Assembly (NCBI RefSeq): GCF_000833575.1
Contig: NZ_CP010827.1
Coordinates: 934,980 to 998,979, forward strand
Reading direction: 5' to 3'
DNA from: Corynebacterium singulare
GTDB lineage: Bacteria > Actinomycetota > Actinomycetes > Mycobacteriales > Mycobacteriaceae
DNA: 64,000 nucleotides
Positions 62,359 through 64,000 of the stretch are shown here, one piece after another (the stretch's first letter is position 1; the number at the start of each line of letters is the position of its first letter). The position numbers were made by a program, and so were the translations under genes. Under the pieces are notes generated by a model. The model saw only the letters and a program-made list of their open reading frames with translations. It searched no databases and was not told where the DNA came from.

Positions 62359-63582
62359 TTAGGCCTTTGCTGCGTTATCGGCCGCGTCTACCGCGGTGTC
62401 AGGAACACCTGCGTGCTGCTGCTTGGTCCACAGGGACTGGGCCGGAATCTTAGAGCGATCGACGCGCTCTGCGTATTTGCGAGCAACATCCTCGACCTCA
62501 TGGAGCAAACCTTCCGACAAGGTGGTGGGCTGCAAACCCAGTTCCAAGAAGGTGTCATTGGTAACGTGAAGCTCGTTTTCCGCGGACTCCTTGCGCGGGT
62601 TGGGCACGTAGGCTACCTCGGCGCCGGAAATCTTCGCGAGCAGCTCAGCCAGGTCACGCACGCGGTGGGTCTCAGTCATCTGATTAATGATTTTGACGCG
62701 CTCTCCACGTGCCGGCGGGTTATTCAGCGCGAGCTCGATGCAGCGCACCATGTCACGGATGTGGATGAACGCGCGGGTCTGACCACCGGTGCCGTGCACG
62801 GTAAGCGGATAGCCAATGCCGGCCTGGATGAGGAAGCGGTTGAGCACCGTTCCGTAGTCACCGTCATAGTCAAAGCGGTTGATCAGGCGCTCATCCTTCT
62901 GGGTCTGCTCCGTGTGGGTTCCCCAGATGATGCCCTGGTGCAGGTCCGTAATGCGCAGCTCATCGTTCTTGGCGTAGTAGGCAAAGAGGTGCTGGTCCAG
63001 CACCTTCGTCATGTGGTACACAGAACCCGGGTTGGAGGGGTAGAGGATCTGCTGCTTGACGACGCCACCTTCTGAAGTATCCACCTGTACGTCGAGGTAC
63101 CCCTCCGGGATTTTCATACCGGCGGTGCCATAACCGTAGACGCCCATCGTGCCCAGATGCGCGACGTGAATGTCCTGCTCCGATTCCACGATGGCGGCGA
63201 GCAGGTTGTGGGTGGCGTTGATGTTGTTATCCACCGTGTAGCGCTTGGTGCGCGAATTTTTCATGGAATACGGCGCAGCGCGCTGCTCAGCGAAGTGGAC
63301 GATGGCATCTGGGCGCTCGGTGGTGAGGAACTCCAGCAGGCCGTCATAGTCCTGAGCTACGTCAAGGTTACGGAAGCCAATGGTCTTGCCGGATACCTCA
63401 GTCCATGCTGCCAAGCGCTCCTCGATGGATACGATGGGAGTCAGCGATTCCGCACCAAGTTCCTTATCAATGGCGCGGCGCGACAGATTGTCTACGATGA
63501 TGACCTCGTGGCCCTGGTCGGAGAGATAAAGGGAAGCAGGCCAGCCGCAGAAACCATCGCCGCCGAGAATCGCTACCTTCAT
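62359..63582 (-). CDS. sqdB: UDP-sulfoquinovose synthase
   Basis: 407 residues, extended SDR fold. The NAD loop is GGDGFCGWPASLYLSDQG; further matches to plant SQD1 are VDNLSRRAIDKELGAESLTP, HFAEQRAAPYSMKNS, the catalytic Thr in LGTMGVYG, YHMTKVLDQH (Tyr-x3-Lys), TDLHQGIIWG, RFDYDGDYGTVLNRF and GGQTRAFIHIRD. It converts UDP-glucose and sulfite to UDP-sulfoquinovose, the SQDG precursor. First gene of the operon sqdB-sqdX-DUF6882-like. Very specific family match. Confidence 0.92.
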   Translation of the reverse strand: MKVAILGGDGFCGWPASLYLSDQGHEVIIVDNLSRRAIDKELGAESLTPIVSIEERLAAWTEVSGKTIGFRNLDVAQDYDGLLEFLTTERPDAIVHFAEQRAAPYSMKNSRTKRYTVDNNINATHNLLAAIVESEQDIHVAHLGTMGVYGYGTAGMKIPEGYLDVQVDTSEGGVVKQQILYPSNPGSVYHMTKVLDQHLFAYYAKNDELRITDLHQGIIWGTHTEQTQKDERLINRFDYDGDYGTVLNRFLIQAGIGYPLTVHGTGGQTRAFIHIRDMVRCIELALNNPPARGERVKIINQMTETHRVRDLAELLAKISGAEVAYVPNPRKESAENELHVTNDTFLELGLQPTTLSEGLLHEVEDVARKYAERVDRSKIPAQSLWTKQQHAGVPDTAVDAADNAAKA

Positions 63583-63735
63583 AATTTATCTCTCCAGATC
63601 TCCATCGGGGGTCTTACCTATGGTGCCGCCAACGACGAAGGCAATTCCGTCGCGGCGGCAAACACACTTCGAAATACTTTACCGTTTACAGGCCTCACTT
63701 GTGCCGGAGCTGGGTAAACAGTGAGTGAATGTTTC

Positions 63736-63987
63736 CTAAGGCTGCAGAATGAGAGGTTTACCGAACGAAGCGGTGAAAATGCCTAATGAACCGGTTTGCT
63801 CAGGAGTACACCCAGCCTTGGTCAACGTTGGCTCAGAGCCTTGGTGGAGTGCAACCCTAGCTGCGGCTGCCTGTGACTGCAGGAGAACCGCCATCCTGAA
63901 AGGGGAGTGCTCGGGAAAGCGTGTGTGGCAGGCACTGACTACTTCACAAACAGCAGCTTTGTATGTCTTCTTCTCCTCGCGAGACAT
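63736..63987 (-). CDS. uncertain small ORF at the window end
   Basis: 83 residues (MSREEKKTYKAAVCEVVSAC... PLILQP), no family recognised. It occupies the otherwise empty 63583-64000 stretch upstream of sqdB. No ribosome binding site is visible before its ATG within the 13 bases left in the window, and base use is not clearly coding. It could be spurious or a fragment. Confidence 0.3.
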   Translation of the reverse strand: MSREEKKTYKAAVCEVVSACHTRFPEHSPFRMAVLLQSQAAAARVALHQGSEPTLTKAGCTPEQTGSLGIFTASFGKPLILQP

Positions 63988-64000
63988 ACTGAAATTCTCT

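Overview
The window is a piece of a Corynebacterium chromosome. The gene order pcrA, perM-purN-purH, amtR, rpsR-rpsN-rpmG-rpmB, rpmE-rpmF, a CgtR2/CgtS2 (MprAB-type) two-component system, HtrA-like protease, mog, mscL, fthC, galU, glp, rimJ, glpR, pmt, rsmI, betP, metG, tatD, rpf2, ksgA, ispE, abcF matches, from memory, the C. glutamicum backbone. AmtR and BetP are near-verbatim corynebacterial proteins. The species cannot be fixed from sequence alone. No rRNA, tRNA or CRISPR array was seen.\n\nLayout. 1-7.2 kb: the end of pcrA, then two paralogous secreted M23 peptidases bracketing a PadR-controlled ABC exporter-type operon. 7.5-11.5 kb: perM-purN-purH. 11.6-17.4 kb: an apparent insertion relative to C. 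glutamicum holding three bitopic membrane proteins with disordered cytoplasmic tails, a beta-lactamase-fold lipoprotein, a Ser/Thr kinase and an FHA-like protein. 17.4-21.3 kb: amtR and two divergent operons of zinc-ligand-free ribosomal proteins. 21.5-33.1 kb: envelope-stress two-component system and HtrA protease, mscL, folate and UDP-glucose genes, and the Glp/GlpR cell-division pair. 33-37.9 kb: two alkylation-repair genes, DoxX, a zinc-finger membrane protein, protein O-mannosyltransferase, RsmI. 38-43.2 kb: betP, metG, an MFS exporter. 43.2-44.6 kb: a HigBA toxin-antitoxin pair and an acetyltransferase beside the relic of a second. 44.6-52.6 kb: tatD, rpf2, ksgA, ispE, abcF, an AEC transporter, a secreted protein and a monooxygenase. 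52.57-55.19 kb: a 2.6 kb serine-integrase element inserted in the last codons of that monooxygenase, flanked by a 16-bp repeat. 55.3-64 kb: a large OafA-type acyltransferase, a HAD phosphatase, an enoyl-CoA hydratase-family protein, and a sulfoquinovosyl-lipid-type pair (sqdB-sqdX) with a downstream unknown.\n\nRegulation visible in sequence. GTNAC-type repeats at 11-bp spacing (MtrA-like) precede the second M23 gene, betP and rpf2, tying cell-wall hydrolases and osmoprotection together. A perfect 10-bp inverted repeat sits on the promoter of the PadR operon, and a long interrupted palindrome precedes higBA. At least nine genes have a -10-like hexamer ending exactly 7 nt before the start codon, the arrangement expected for leaderless mRNAs, which are common in corynebacteria.
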